Shown: positions 26,369 through 35,672, counted from the stretch's first letter. The stretch: 64,000 nucleotides of DNA from Sphingopyxis panaciterrae (GCF_011762125.1 NZ_JAASQN010000002.1:558001-622000), one strand, 5' to 3'. Translations and numbers: made by a program. Notes: generated by a model not told the origin, from the letters alone.

Positions 26369-27226
26369 TCATGACCGGCACTCGCGCCGGAGCGCATCCC
26401 GAATTTCGGCTGCCGTCGCCGGCGCTTTTCCAATCAGGGCGACGGCCTCCTCGACGATCTCTAGGTTGCCGCGGCCGCAGCCAAGAGGAGCGTCTTCAAG
26501 ACCGACCCGCAGATGGCAGCCGGCAGCTACCGCAATAGGGGTCAGTCCGGACAGATCGACATCGAGACCTGCTATCATCATCGGCGCATCGGGCGCCTCG
26601 GCCGCCAGGAGCGATCGATATGCATCGAGCGCATAGCGCTCCGGCGGAAAACCAAAGGCCATCCCGTTCGAGAACATCAGGCGGTAGATCGGCTGGGGGA
26701 CCTCCGGAAATGCGGCGTGCAGCGCGGCCCCGAGCCGGACGAAGCCCGGTTCGTAAATTGCGTAGGACGGGTGAAACCCATGGTCCCGGGCAAGCTCGAG
26801 CCCGCGGCGCATTCCAGCCTCTTCATTGTTGTAGACCGTCCCCGGCTTTCCGATCGCGATATCGGCAAAGCGGCTCAGGTTCACTGAGCCGGTATCGAGC
26901 GCGGCCCATTCGAGCAAACCCTTGTGCGCGAGCGTCTCCACGAAAGAGAAGCGGTCCGCGCCCTCGAAAGCGATCGTCGGATAGACGATCGCGTCGACAT
27001 CGGCGCGAATGCCTTTGATCACCGCAGCGTAGATTCCCGCGTCATCGCTCGGTCGCCCCTCGGTATCATAGGCATGAAAATGCACGATCGCCGCGCCGGC
27101 GCGCGCGCAAGCGATCCCTTCGCCGATGAGCTCGTCGATGCTGACGGGGATGCGCGGCTGAATGTCTCGCCCCCACCCCCCGTTCAGCGCCACTTCGAGC
27201 CAGATTTTGTGCGCGCGTCCGCTCAA
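26369..27226 (-). CDS. BKACE family protein (beta-keto acid cleavage enzyme)
   Basis: 285 residues. BKACE enzymes split a beta-keto acid with acetyl-CoA, giving acetoacetate and a CoA ester. KIWLEVALNGGWG opens the barrel, AIVHFHAYD corresponds to the Zn-binding H-x-H motif, and the C-terminal LRVGLEDAPLG matches the VGLED signature. The usual Arg after the motif (HxHxRD) is Tyr here. The probable start is a TTG at 27226 that overlaps the SDR stop (TTGA) and has an excellent GGAGGAA site seven bases upstream. It sits between an SDR and a luciferase-like monooxygenase, so the substrate may be a ring-opened beta-keto acid. Confidence 0.87.
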   Translation of the reverse strand: MSGRAHKIWLEVALNGGWGRDIQPRIPVSIDELIGEGIACARAGAAIVHFHAYDTEGRPSDDAGIYAAVIKGIRADVDAIVYPTIAFEGADRFSFVETLAHKGLLEWAALDTGSVNLSRFADIAIGKPGTVYNNEEAGMRRGLELARDHGFHPSYAIYEPGFVRLGAALHAAFPEVPQPIYRLMFSNGMAFGFPPERYALDAYRSLLAAEAPDAPMMIAGLDVDLSGLTPIAVAAGCHLRVGLEDAPLGCGRGNLEIVEEAVALIGKAPATAAEIRDALRRECRS

Positions 27227-28095
27227 TGCCCTGTTCCTCCCGCCTTGTTCATTGGCCCTGCCAGAAAGCGTCTTGTGCCATCGAACGCCGCTTCGATGGC
27301 GCGGTGGCGCACCTCGAGCCACTCGCGCACATCGAGATGCGTGAAGATATAGGCCTCATTGTCGATAATTCCCTGGATCACCCGTTCGCCGACGACGTCC
27401 GCGGCAACCCCCGTTTGACGGAGCATATGATCGACCAGCGGATTGAGGCTCCCTTCGGCGGGGCCACCAAAGCGACCGGGCCGATTTCTGTCGGAGGTAC
27501 CGATATTGGTCGATACCGCGGACGGCGCGAGCACAGAAACGCCGATCCCGAATTCTTCGAGATCCATGCGAAGCCCTTCGGAAAGCGCCGTCACGGCATA
27601 TTTGGTGGCCGCATAGAGGGCCTGATACCAATGCTCGCTCTTGCGCACCTGAAATCCGCCGATCGAGCCGGTGTTGACGACGTGCCCGCCCCTCCCCGTT
27701 TCGATAATCAGCGGCACGAAGGCCTTGATGCCGTTGAGCACGCCATGGACGTTGACGTCGATGCTCCAGTCGATGGCCTCGTCGGGGGTTTCGTGCAGCG
27801 GCGTCGAGTTGTGCACCACCCCGGCATTGTTCACCAGGATATCGAGCCCGCCGAACCTGTCGCGGACCGTTGCCGCCGCCTCGTACATGCTCGCGCGGCT
27901 CGATACGTCGACCACCACCGGCAGAACAGGCGCACCAGTGCCCGCGAGCATGGCGGCGGCCTCGTGCAGAGCGTCATGCTCGATATCCATGACCGCCACC
28001 GACGCGCCGCGCCGGGCAAGCGACGCCGCGATCGCGAGCCCGATCCCCGAAGCCGCGCCGGTGATAACCGCAATTCTTTGCTGGAGATCCTGCAT
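27223..28095 (-). CDS. Short-chain dehydrogenase/reductase (SDR)
   Basis: 290 residues. The cofactor motif is ITGAASGIGLAIA, the structural motif NNAGVVH, the catalytic Ser is in NTGSIGG and Tyr/Lys in YAATKYAV. It oxidises an alcohol or reduces a ketone with NAD(P)H. The ATG at 28095 has GAGGGGAG six bases before it and is preferred over the ATG at 28110. It heads the SDR-BKACE-LLM cassette and is separated from the upstream TBDR by a strong terminator at 28188-28214. Confidence 0.92.
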   Translation of the reverse strand: MQDLQQRIAVITGAASGIGLAIAASLARRGASVAVMDIEHDALHEAAAMLAGTGAPVLPVVVDVSSRASMYEAAATVRDRFGGLDILVNNAGVVHNSTPLHETPDEAIDWSIDVNVHGVLNGIKAFVPLIIETGRGGHVVNTGSIGGFQVRKSEHWYQALYAATKYAVTALSEGLRMDLEEFGIGVSVLAPSAVSTNIGTSDRNRPGRFGGPAEGSLNPLVDHMLRQTGVAADVVGERVIQGIIDNEAYIFTHLDVREWLEVRHRAIEAAFDGTRRFLAGPMNKAGGTGH

Positions 28096-28187
28096 GCCGT
28101 CTCCCCTCAACCTGGGCAGCGCGTTTCGGGCCGCGAGCCGTCAATCCGCCCGATCAGCAACGCGCTTCGCTGCGGGTGTGAAGGAAA

Positions 28188-28214
28188 AAGGCGGGCAGCG
28201 CCGCTGCCCGCCTT
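28188..28214 (-). terminator. Rho-independent terminator downstream of the TonB-dependent receptor
   Basis: A perfect 12-bp stem (AAGGCGGGCAGC / GCTGCCCGCCTT) with a 3-base loop lies 26 bases after the receptor stop. Read on the minus strand it runs into TTTTTCC. This is a textbook intrinsic terminator that separates the receptor from the SDR cassette, so the cassette probably has its own promoter between 28096 and 28187 or depends on readthrough. Confidence 0.85.
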
Positions 28215-28239
28215 CCCCCCTCCCGAAGCAGAAGCGCGA

Positions 28240-30618
28240 TCAAAACCGGTAGGAGACGGCCAGACCATAGGTCGCCCCCATCCCTGGCGCACGGTGGATG
28301 GCGTCGGTTTCGACGCCGACATTCACCCAGTACCATTTGTTGGTGATATTGCGCCCATAGGCCTGGATCCGCCAGTCGCCGTCGGCGCTTTCGAAGCCGG
28401 CCCGAACGTCGAACAGGCTGTAGCCGGGAATCCTGAAATCCGGGAGCCCGCCGAAAAAGGAACTTGTTCCGCTCCTGAAAGTCGCCGAGCCGCCGACGAA
28501 GGCGTTCATCGCGCCCGATATCGGAAAGCTATATTCCGCGTCGACCAGACCATTCCAGTCGGGTGTGTTCGGGAAGGATTCGCCGACGTACGAAGCGGCC
28601 TGGCCGAACGAGTCCAGCGGTAGATCTGGATCGCGCCTCACTTTCGAATCGATGTAGGTGAGGCCGGCGTTGAGGCGCAGTCCCTCGACGGGACGCGCCG
28701 TCAGCTCAAGCTCGGCGCCGATGACGCGCGACTTTGGAATGTTGACGAGCTGGGGCAGCGGCCCAAAGGCGGTGTTGGCCCAGCCGATGAGCTGCTTGTC
28801 GCTATAGTCGTAGTAGAATGTGGCGCCGCTGATCTGCAGACCACGTCCGGCAAGGGAAACCCGGAAGCCCGCTTCATAAGACTGGAGACTCTCCTGCGTC
28901 ACGGGCGCGATCTGGGACGCGAAGATCGCCGGCACGATGCTGTATCCCCCCGACTTGTAGCCCTTCGCGGCGGCAAGATAGATGAGACTGTCGCTGCTGG
29001 GCTTGTAGTCGAGGCTGGCGCGCCACGAGAAATTATCCTCGTTCAGCCGGCTGCTCACCAGGCCAGGAAGAAAGCTGCTGTCATTGAGGGTGAGGCAGGA
29101 ACCGGAGGCGATCGGCACGCCGCCGGCCAGCAGGGACCACGCATCGCGAATGGCGTCGAACTCGGCCGTCGTCGTTTGACCCCCGTCCGCAAGGCATCCG
29201 CTGAACTTGCGCTTCTCATCGGTATAGCGCGCGGAGGCGCGAACCGTGAGGCTGTCGGTGACCTCATAGTCGAAGCTTCCGAAGACCGCCTTCGAAATCG
29301 GCCGCTGCTTGTTCAGATAAGTCGACTGATTCCAGTAATAGATACGGCCTATCTCGGGTCCGAGGATCGGCGCGAGGTTCGTGAAGTCGAACGAGCCCTG
29401 CGATCCCGGGTTCGATAGGAGCTGAAACTCGTTCGCCGTCTGCTTCTGATAGTTCGCGCCGAGGACCCATTTTATGGCTCCCATGTCGCCCGCAAGGCGC
29501 AGCTCCTGGGAAAATGACTTCAGCAGGCCATCCTGGCGATCGTAACGAAAGTTGAAGCCATTGCCTTCGACGGCCACGCCGTCGAGATCGATCGGCCGAT
29601 GCGTTGTCATGTGCGAATAGGCGGTGATCGACGTCAGCGTCAGTTGCTCGGCCATCTGCCAGTCGCCCCGCAGCGCGACCAGATAGAAATCGTCGTCGCG
29701 GGAAAAATCGAATCCGGCATCCCAGTCAGCTTCGCGCGGCCCCCGCGCGGGTATGGCGCTCGCTTGATAGGCCGCGATAAGCGGAGCGGTCCTGGCATTG
29801 GGGAACCCGCGCGAGAAGGCGCGAACCAGCTGCGCGGCCGGACTCTCCGACCCGTCATGAGAAGCGCTCGCGTGAAGTTCGAATTTGAGAGTCTCGGACG
29901 GATCCCAGTCGAGAAGAAAACGCCCGGTGAAGAAACGCTTGCGGCCAAGCGTATCGCCCGGGCGCGTCAGGCTTTGCTGCCACCCCTTCATCGATTCCGA
30001 GCGCAGGGCAAGCCGCGCGCGCATATTCTCGCCGATGGGCCCGCTGACAAAACCACCAGCGATTATCTCGTTGAACCGCCCGAAACTGAGGTCAATGCCG
30101 GCCTTCGGTTCGCTTGTCGGCTTGGCGGCGATATAGTTTATCGCACCACCCGTCGAGTTTTGCCCAAACAAGGTTCCCTGCGGCCCCTTCAACGCTTCGA
30201 CGCGCTCGAGGTCCAGTGTCGCGCCGCGCGTCATGGCGACGAACGGGAGCGGAATCTGGTCAACATAGACCGACACGGTCGAACCGGCGGTCACCGAATT
30301 GTCGACGAAACCCACCCCGCGGATCGCGAACACCGGGTTGCCGTAGTTGCTTTGCTGGTAAGTGAAGCCTGGAACGATCTTCGCGAGCTGCGAGGTGTCA
30401 ACGATCCCCTGCCTCGAAAGCTGCTCGCCGGTCGCGGCGGTGACCGACATGGGAACGTCGACGAGACGCTCGGAGCGCTTCTGGGCCGTGACGATGATCT
30501 CATCGCCGGGATCGGTCGGACCGATGTCCTGCGTCCGATCCTGTGCGTGCGCAGTCGCGGCAGTCGTGGAAAGCAACAGAGCGACCAAGCATCCGGCCCA
30601 AGCCTGACGAACATTCAT
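28240..30618 (-). CDS. TonB-dependent receptor
   Basis: 792 residues. A signal peptide ends at ATAHAQ, the TonB box is EIIVTAQKRSE, the plug contains LKGPQGTLFGQNSTGGAINYI, and the barrel ends SYRF. No STN domain. I use the ATG at 30618 (seven bases after a GAGGGGG site); a GTG lies one codon earlier. It differs clearly from the pair at 217 and 13836. It faces the PQ-loop gene across a long intergenic region that contains a TTGGTG-N4-CACCAA palindrome. It may import the substrate of the SDR-BKACE-LLM cassette next to it. Confidence 0.94.
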   Translation of the reverse strand: MNVRQAWAGCLVALLLSTTAATAHAQDRTQDIGPTDPGDEIIVTAQKRSERLVDVPMSVTAATGEQLSRQGIVDTSQLAKIVPGFTYQQSNYGNPVFAIRGVGFVDNSVTAGSTVSVYVDQIPLPFVAMTRGATLDLERVEALKGPQGTLFGQNSTGGAINYIAAKPTSEPKAGIDLSFGRFNEIIAGGFVSGPIGENMRARLALRSESMKGWQQSLTRPGDTLGRKRFFTGRFLLDWDPSETLKFELHASASHDGSESPAAQLVRAFSRGFPNARTAPLIAAYQASAIPARGPREADWDAGFDFSRDDDFYLVALRGDWQMAEQLTLTSITAYSHMTTHRPIDLDGVAVEGNGFNFRYDRQDGLLKSFSQELRLAGDMGAIKWVLGANYQKQTANEFQLLSNPGSQGSFDFTNLAPILGPEIGRIYYWNQSTYLNKQRPISKAVFGSFDYEVTDSLTVRASARYTDEKRKFSGCLADGGQTTTAEFDAIRDAWSLLAGGVPIASGSCLTLNDSSFLPGLVSSRLNEDNFSWRASLDYKPSSDSLIYLAAAKGYKSGGYSIVPAIFASQIAPVTQESLQSYEAGFRVSLAGRGLQISGATFYYDYSDKQLIGWANTAFGPLPQLVNIPKSRVIGAELELTARPVEGLRLNAGLTYIDSKVRRDPDLPLDSFGQAASYVGESFPNTPDWNGLVDAEYSFPISGAMNAFVGGSATFRSGTSSFFGGLPDFRIPGYSLFDVRAGFESADGDWRIQAYGRNITNKWYWVNVGVETDAIHRAPGMGATYGLAVSYRF

Positions 30619-31171
30619 CACGATTCCCCCTCTTCGATAACATCACGAAGCAATGAACCGCTGCATTCACCAATCAGAGCATATCCAGAAATATACTGTA
30701 ATCAATTTCGCAGTTTACTTTATCATTTGCTCCATATTCTTATTCAGAACAAATCATCGATTGCCCTTCACGAACGGCTTATCGCGCCTTCGTCAAACCG
30801 ATCTGATTGCGGCCGCGATCGAATAGGTCGTTCCAAGTGACAATCCGGCGCGCCCGCCATCCGCCCAGGCAAGAAACTTAGGAAGGAGCGAAAACAGGCT
30901 CAATTGGTGGAAACACCAAGCCCGACCGCGATCGCAACGGGGTCACGTGTGGCTTCGTGCCGCGGGCAATTCGGAGCATCGGCGCAAATGTAGATATTTA
31001 CCCCAATGGAGGCGCCGCGCCTTGGACGATACGCCTGCGGCTGGCGAGGCTCGTCGGAGCATCTGCCCTGTGCGGGTGATCGAGTTACCTCGCAAATATT
31101 TGCGCGCGGTACCGCGCCTTACAGAGTCTATCGATTGGCGGAACCAGCACACCGGGCCGAGGAGACGAGAA
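30619..31171. other. Divergent regulatory region between TBDR and PQ-loop gene
   Basis: About 550 bases. The part near the receptor (30650-30780) is AT-rich compared with its surroundings and probably carries the receptor promoter. A perfect 16-bp palindrome is at 30904-30919. An in-frame extension of the PQ-loop gene upstream of 31172 exists, but its Arg-rich translation does not look like protein. Confidence 0.5.
30904..30919. promoter_or_regulatory. Candidate operator, palindrome TTGGTG-N4-CACCAA (site 1)
   Basis: The sequence TTGGTGGAAACACCAA is a perfect inverted repeat with a four-base spacer, flanked by CTCAA on the left and GC on the right. The same flanks and half-sites occur at 53823-53838 and 60989-61004. 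It lies 285 bases upstream of the receptor start and 252 bases upstream of the PQ-loop gene start. The binding protein is unknown. Confidence 0.6.
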
Positions 31172-31786
31172 TTGGTCGAAATATTGTCGTTTCTTGCCGG
31201 CATCATGACATCGAGCGCGCCTCTGGCTCAGGCTTTCAGAACCTTTCGCACGAGAGATATCGCAGGGCTTTCCGTCAGCTCCTACCTCCTGTTGCTTTGC
31301 ATGGGAAGCTTCACCGTCCTCATCGGGATCCAGTACATGATTTTCGCGATGATCATTCTCAACGCGATCGGTCTGGTTGCCAATCTCGCGATCATGTTTC
31401 TTCTGTCGCGACTGGCCTTTTCCGCTTTCCTTCTCACAGTGACAGGCCTCGCTGCCGCGAGCTTGCTGGTGGCGCCATGGTTCATCCCTCAACTGCTCAC
31501 CCCGCTTTGGGCCGAGCAGGTGGCCTTTATTTATGGCCTTCTGGCGGCAGCAACCTTCCTGCCGCAAATCCTGCTGACGCGCAGGACGCGCATCGTTTCT
31601 TCCCTTTCGCTTCCATATCTCTTGCTGCTGTCCGGGGGGATGATCCTCTGGACCATAAACTCGATCATTCTTGGCAATTATTCCCTCACATTCTGGAACG
31701 GCATATTGCTGCTCATGTCACTTGAACTTCTGAGGCTCAAGATCACCTGCGAGACCGAGCAGCGCAGGACAGCCCCATCGGCATGA
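31172..31786 (+). CDS. PQ-loop (SemiSWEET/SWEET-like) membrane protein
   Basis: 204 residues with about seven membrane helices and two PQ-loop segments, seen as APLAQAFRTFRTRDIAGLS near the start and TFLPQILLTRRTRIVSSLS in the second half. Each begins a three-helix bundle, as in SWEET and SemiSWEET sugar carriers and related PQ-loop transporters. The start is a TTG at 31172, seven bases after GAGGAG; an ATG further into the first helix would cut the motif. Its stop overlaps the start of the next gene (ATGA), so it is coupled to the D-2-hydroxyacid dehydrogenase and may carry that enzyme's substrate or product. Confidence 0.8.
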   Translation: MVEILSFLAGIMTSSAPLAQAFRTFRTRDIAGLSVSSYLLLLCMGSFTVLIGIQYMIFAMIILNAIGLVANLAIMFLLSRLAFSAFLLTVTGLAAASLLVAPWFIPQLLTPLWAEQVAFIYGLLAAATFLPQILLTRRTRIVSSLSLPYLLLLSGGMILWTINSIILGNYSLTFWNGILLLMSLELLRLKITCETEQRRTAPSA

Positions 31787-32763
31787 CGGTCAGGCCGGAC
31801 GCAACCGACGGATCGCCGATTTTACGGTTGCTGTCGCTCGTTGCGCTGCCGCGCGAGGTCGAGGCGCTGTTTGAATGCGCGTTCGACTTCCAATCCGAGC
31901 CGGGCGGCGCCCCGAAAAAACGGCCTGGCTGGGCGGCGGACGCAATCATCTGCTCCCCCGGCCCGTTCCGGTTCGACAATGCCGCGCTTTCGCGCCTCGA
32001 TCCGAGCGTTCGAGCGCTGGCGACCTATTCGGTCGGTCACGAGCATATCGATCTGCCGGCTTGCAAGGCGGCGGGCGTCGCCGTTTTCAACACGCCGGAC
32101 GTGCTGGCGGACAGCGTGGCCGATGCCGCGCTGCTGCTGATCCTCGGCGCGGCGCGCCGTGTCACCGAAAGCGTTACGCTGATCCGCGGCGGTGCGTGGC
32201 CAGGGTGGACACCGACGCAGCTGAACGGGACCGAGCTTCGCGGTAAAACGCTCGGCATATTGGGAATGGGCGCGATCGGGCAGCGCGTTGCCGATCGCGC
32301 AAGATCGTTCGGAATGTCGGTCATCTATATGAACCGCGGCCGTCTGCCCGCAAGCTTGGAGCGCGGCGCACGCTTTGTGGCGGACGTGCACGGGCTCGCC
32401 ATGCATAGCGACTTTCTCCTGCTCGCCTGCCCTTCGACCGCCGAAACGCGTCACATCATCAACGAAGCTTTCCTCGACCTGGCCCGCCCCACAATGATCC
32501 TCGTCAACGTCGGCCGCGGAGACCTCGTCGACGACGATGCGCTCCTCTCTGCCTTGACCGGGTGCAAGATTGCCGGGGCGGCGCTCGACGTCTTCGACGG
32601 CGAACCGCATTTCGACAGGCGCTATCTCGAAATGCCCGGCGTCTTCATGCTTCCCCACATCGGAAGCTCGACAATCGAGGCGCGTATCGCGATGGGGCGA
32701 TCGCTTGTCGAAGCGTTGCGCTGCTGGGCGGCGGGCGGAAGCCCTCCCAACAGGCTCGTCTGA
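31783..32763 (+). CDS. D-2-hydroxyacid dehydrogenase, NAD-binding
   Basis: 326 residues. The NAD motif is LGILGMGAIGQRVADRARSFGM, the catalytic Arg is in NVGRGDLVDD, the Glu in DVFDGEPHF and the His in LPHIGSST. It interconverts a 2-keto acid and a D-2-hydroxy acid (glyoxylate/hydroxypyruvate reductase-like). It overlaps the PQ-loop gene by 4 bases and is followed 42 bases later by an FMN-dependent hydroxyacid dehydrogenase. The two could together invert or oxidise a 2-hydroxy acid, for example a mandelate- or lactate-type compound. Confidence 0.92.
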   Translation: MTVRPDATDGSPILRLLSLVALPREVEALFECAFDFQSEPGGAPKKRPGWAADAIICSPGPFRFDNAALSRLDPSVRALATYSVGHEHIDLPACKAAGVAVFNTPDVLADSVADAALLLILGAARRVTESVTLIRGGAWPGWTPTQLNGTELRGKTLGILGMGAIGQRVADRARSFGMSVIYMNRGRLPASLERGARFVADVHGLAMHSDFLLLACPSTAETRHIINEAFLDLARPTMILVNVGRGDLVDDDALLSALTGCKIAGAALDVFDGEPHFDRRYLEMPGVFMLPHIGSSTIEARIAMGRSLVEALRCWAAGGSPPNRLV

Positions 32764-32805
32764 TCGCCCCGATGCCCATCTTTCGCTCTACCAAGGCCAG
32801 AGCTC

Positions 32806-33963
32806 ATGCGAGCGAGTGACCGCGCCCTCTCCCGCTCGCTGAACATCGCCGATCTGCGCGCCCGTGCGCGGGCGCGGCTGCCGGCGCCGGTATTCGACTT
32901 TCTCGAAGGCGGTGCCGAGGATGAGATCACACTTGTCCGCAACCGCGCGGCTTTCTCCGAATGGGCCCTTGTTCCGCGCGCGTTCCGCGATGTCTCGCAG
33001 GTCTCGGGGGCAGTCGAAATCCTCGGCCAGAGCCTGGAGTGGCCGTTGATCGTCAGTCCCACCGGTATGCCCGGGCTTTTTCATCCGGACGCCGAAATCG
33101 GTCTGGCGGAGGCGGCGGCGGCCTCCGGTACGCTCTATTGCCTTTCCGCGATGGCCAGCCGTTCGATCGAGGAGGTGGCGGCAAGTACAACCGCGCCGAA
33201 AGCGTTCCAGCTCTACATTTTTCAAGACCGCGGCCTGACCCGGGAGCTCATCCTGCGAGCAAAGGCCGCCGGATATGCAGCGTTGATCCTCGCGATCGAC
33301 GTGCCGGTGCCGGCCAATCGCGAACGAGACAGGCGCACGGGAATGACGATCCCGCCCCGCCTCGGGCTAGCAAGTCTGCTCGCGTTCGCGCGCCACCCCG
33401 CGTGGTGCTGGCACAATCTCGTTCGTCGCCCGGTAAGCTTGGCGAATTTCAGCGATATGCGCGCCGAGCCCGGATCCACGCTGCTGAGCTTCATCCAGAG
33501 CCAGTTCGAACCGCAATTGAGCTGGACCGATCTTGAATGGGTGGCCGGATTGTGGGGCGGCTCGATCGCCGTCAAGGGCCTGCTCCATGGCGACGACGTC
33601 GAGCGCGCGGTTGCCGCGGGCGCGTCGACGGTCTTTTTGTCCAACCATGGTGGACGCCAGCTGGATGCCGCGGTGAGCGGTCTGGATATGGTCGAGGAGA
33701 CGGCCGAGCGTCTGGCGGGTCGAGCCACGCTGATCGTCGACGGAGGAATCCGGCGGGGCACCGACATCATCAAGGCAGTCGCGCTCGGCGCAAGCGCTTG
33801 CTCCACGGGGCGGGCGGCGCTTTATGGGCTGACGGTAGGCGGACGGGCCGGCGCGGCGCGGGCGCTGCAGTTGCTACGGAGCGAATATGAACGCGACATG
33901 GCGCTGCTCGGCGCGCGGCGCCAGGACGAGATCGAGCGCAGCTGCATTCGCAGGCTTCGTTGA
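32806..33963 (+). CDS. FMN-dependent alpha-hydroxy-acid dehydrogenase/oxidase
   Basis: 385 residues of the lactate/mandelate/glycolate oxidase family. FDFLEGGAEDE near the N-terminus, PTGMPGLFHPDAE, the active-site His and Arg in SNHGGRQLD and the FMN phosphate site VDGGIRRGTDIIKAVALGA are all present. It oxidises an L-2-hydroxy acid to the 2-keto acid. It converges with the amidohydrolase gene, with only 17 bases between the stops. Confidence 0.93.
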   Translation: MRASDRALSRSLNIADLRARARARLPAPVFDFLEGGAEDEITLVRNRAAFSEWALVPRAFRDVSQVSGAVEILGQSLEWPLIVSPTGMPGLFHPDAEIGLAEAAAASGTLYCLSAMASRSIEEVAASTTAPKAFQLYIFQDRGLTRELILRAKAAGYAALILAIDVPVPANRERDRRTGMTIPPRLGLASLLAFARHPAWCWHNLVRRPVSLANFSDMRAEPGSTLLSFIQSQFEPQLSWTDLEWVAGLWGGSIAVKGLLHGDDVERAVAAGASTVFLSNHGGRQLDAAVSGLDMVEETAERLAGRATLIVDGGIRRGTDIIKAVALGASACSTGRAALYGLTVGGRAGAARALQLLRSEYERDMALLGARRQDEIERSCIRRLR

Positions 33964-33980
33964 AATCGTGCCGTTTCCGC

Positions 33981-35672
33981 TCAGCGATAGCGGGGGCTGC
34001 GATAAACGAGCCGCCCGTCGACATAAGTCGCAAGAGCCTCCATGTCCTTGATATGCTCCACGTCGACCGCCAGAAAATCATCGGACAGCACAGCGAAATC
34101 GGCCAGTTTGCCTGGCTCGATCGATCCTCTGCTCCGCTCCTCGCCGATCATCCGTGCGAAATTGATCGTGACCAGGCGGAGCAACTGGGCGCGCGATAAA
34201 ATTCGCTGCGACAAGCCGTAGGACTTGCCCGAGAGCGTGGCGCGGGAAGCAAAGAAATAGAGCTCCCAGAATGGATTGGCGGGGATGACCGGCGCATCGG
34301 TTCCTCCGGCGACGAGGAGGCCCGCGTCGAGATATGCGGCAACGGGCGTGTTCCGGTCGGCCCGCGCCGCGCCCCAATAGCGCTCGACGATCGGCCCGGC
34401 GAGATACATATGATCCTGCACGGAGACCTGCACCCCGAGGCGCCGCATCTCTTGCGTCAGTGCGGCATTGGTCAGCGAAGCATGCTCTATCGTCCAGCGC
34501 TTTTTCCGGATTGGCGACCCCGCATCGGCTGCGGCAAAGCCCTTCAGCACTTCGGCAAGGGCGGCGTCGCCCGCCGCGTGAACGGTCGGACGCCAGCCGA
34601 TCTCGTTCAATGTCGTAACGATATCGGCGAACCGGTCGGGCGCGATCGTCTCGATGCCGCGATAGCTTCCGCCCTGCCCATAAGGCTCGACATAAGGTTG
34701 GAAAAGATGTCCCCCTTCAAAACCGCCGTCGACCATGATCTTGATGCCGTCGATCCGCGCCCAGGCATTTCCCTCCTCCGGCTTGACACCCCAGCTTTCG
34801 ATCAGCTGCCGCGCCTCGGTTCCCGACTGGAGGCTCATGCCGGGAAGATAGACGGTGTAGCGCAGAGTCAGTCTGCCCTCGTCGGCCATTCGCCGCATTA
34901 GTCGCCAGGCGGCCTTGAGGTCGCCTTTATAGATACCGGGAATGCGCACCGCGGTCACGCCGTAGCTGTTCATTTTTTCCTGGGTGCGGAGCAGGTCGGC
35001 TTCGCCGAGCGGCGGGGCCGGCGGCAGCTTCACCAGATCGCGCGCGGTGTCGATGATTTCGCCCGTCAGCCGATGGGCTGCATCGCGGCTGATCTGCCCC
35101 CCGGGCGGAATGGGCGTATCCGGTGTGATATTAAACGCTCGGAGCGCCGCGCTGTTCGCATAGATCGAATGGCCGCCCCGAACGAGCACGACCGGAGTAT
35201 CAGGAGCAATGGCGTCGAGTTCGGCCAGCGTGGGCACGCGCTGCTCGCGAAGCTGCGCTTCGTGCCAATCGGAATTGGAAACGACGATGGCGCCCGCCGG
35301 CGCTTTCGAAACGGCGTTGGCGACCGCCGTCAGCAGCTCTTCCAGCGTCCTTGCAGCGGACAGATCGACACCTGGCCCGCCTCCCTCATTATGCAGATGG
35401 GCATCGGCGAGACCTGGCGAGACGAAGCGCCCGCCGAGATCGACGGTCTTCGTGCGCGGACCGATATGTCGCTTCACCTCGCTATCGGATCCTACCGCGA
35501 GGAAGCGGTTTCCTGCCACAGCCATCGACGAGACGATGCGGTCCTTCGAATCTGCGGTGTAAATCCTGCCGTTGACGAAGACGATGTCGGCCTCCTGGGC
35601 ATCCTTCGCAAGCGCGAAAGGCGGGGCGACCAAAGTGGCCAGCAGGGCCAGACTGCAAAGATATTTCAGCAT
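33981..35672 (-). CDS. Exported amidohydrolase, YtcJ-like (Amidohydro_3 family)
   Basis: 563 residues with a signal peptide (YLCSLALLATLVAPPFALA), so periplasmic. The catalytic domain carries VSPGLADAHLHNEG (H-x-H), DGIKIMVDGGFEGG, TVHAAGDAAL, TIEHASL and GTDAPV, and the small beta-sandwich domain re-forms at the C-terminus (GSIEPGKLADFAVL). Family members hydrolyse amides or cyclic imides, but most YtcJ-like proteins have no known substrate. The ATG at 35672 has AGGAGAAG just before it. It is divergent from the nitrilase gene. Confidence 0.9.
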   Translation of the reverse strand: MLKYLCSLALLATLVAPPFALAKDAQEADIVFVNGRIYTADSKDRIVSSMAVAGNRFLAVGSDSEVKRHIGPRTKTVDLGGRFVSPGLADAHLHNEGGGPGVDLSAARTLEELLTAVANAVSKAPAGAIVVSNSDWHEAQLREQRVPTLAELDAIAPDTPVVLVRGGHSIYANSAALRAFNITPDTPIPPGGQISRDAAHRLTGEIIDTARDLVKLPPAPPLGEADLLRTQEKMNSYGVTAVRIPGIYKGDLKAAWRLMRRMADEGRLTLRYTVYLPGMSLQSGTEARQLIESWGVKPEEGNAWARIDGIKIMVDGGFEGGHLFQPYVEPYGQGGSYRGIETIAPDRFADIVTTLNEIGWRPTVHAAGDAALAEVLKGFAAADAGSPIRKKRWTIEHASLTNAALTQEMRRLGVQVSVQDHMYLAGPIVERYWGAARADRNTPVAAYLDAGLLVAGGTDAPVIPANPFWELYFFASRATLSGKSYGLSQRILSRAQLLRLVTINFARMIGEERSRGSIEPGKLADFAVLSDDFLAVDVEHIKDMEALATYVDGRLVYRSPRYR

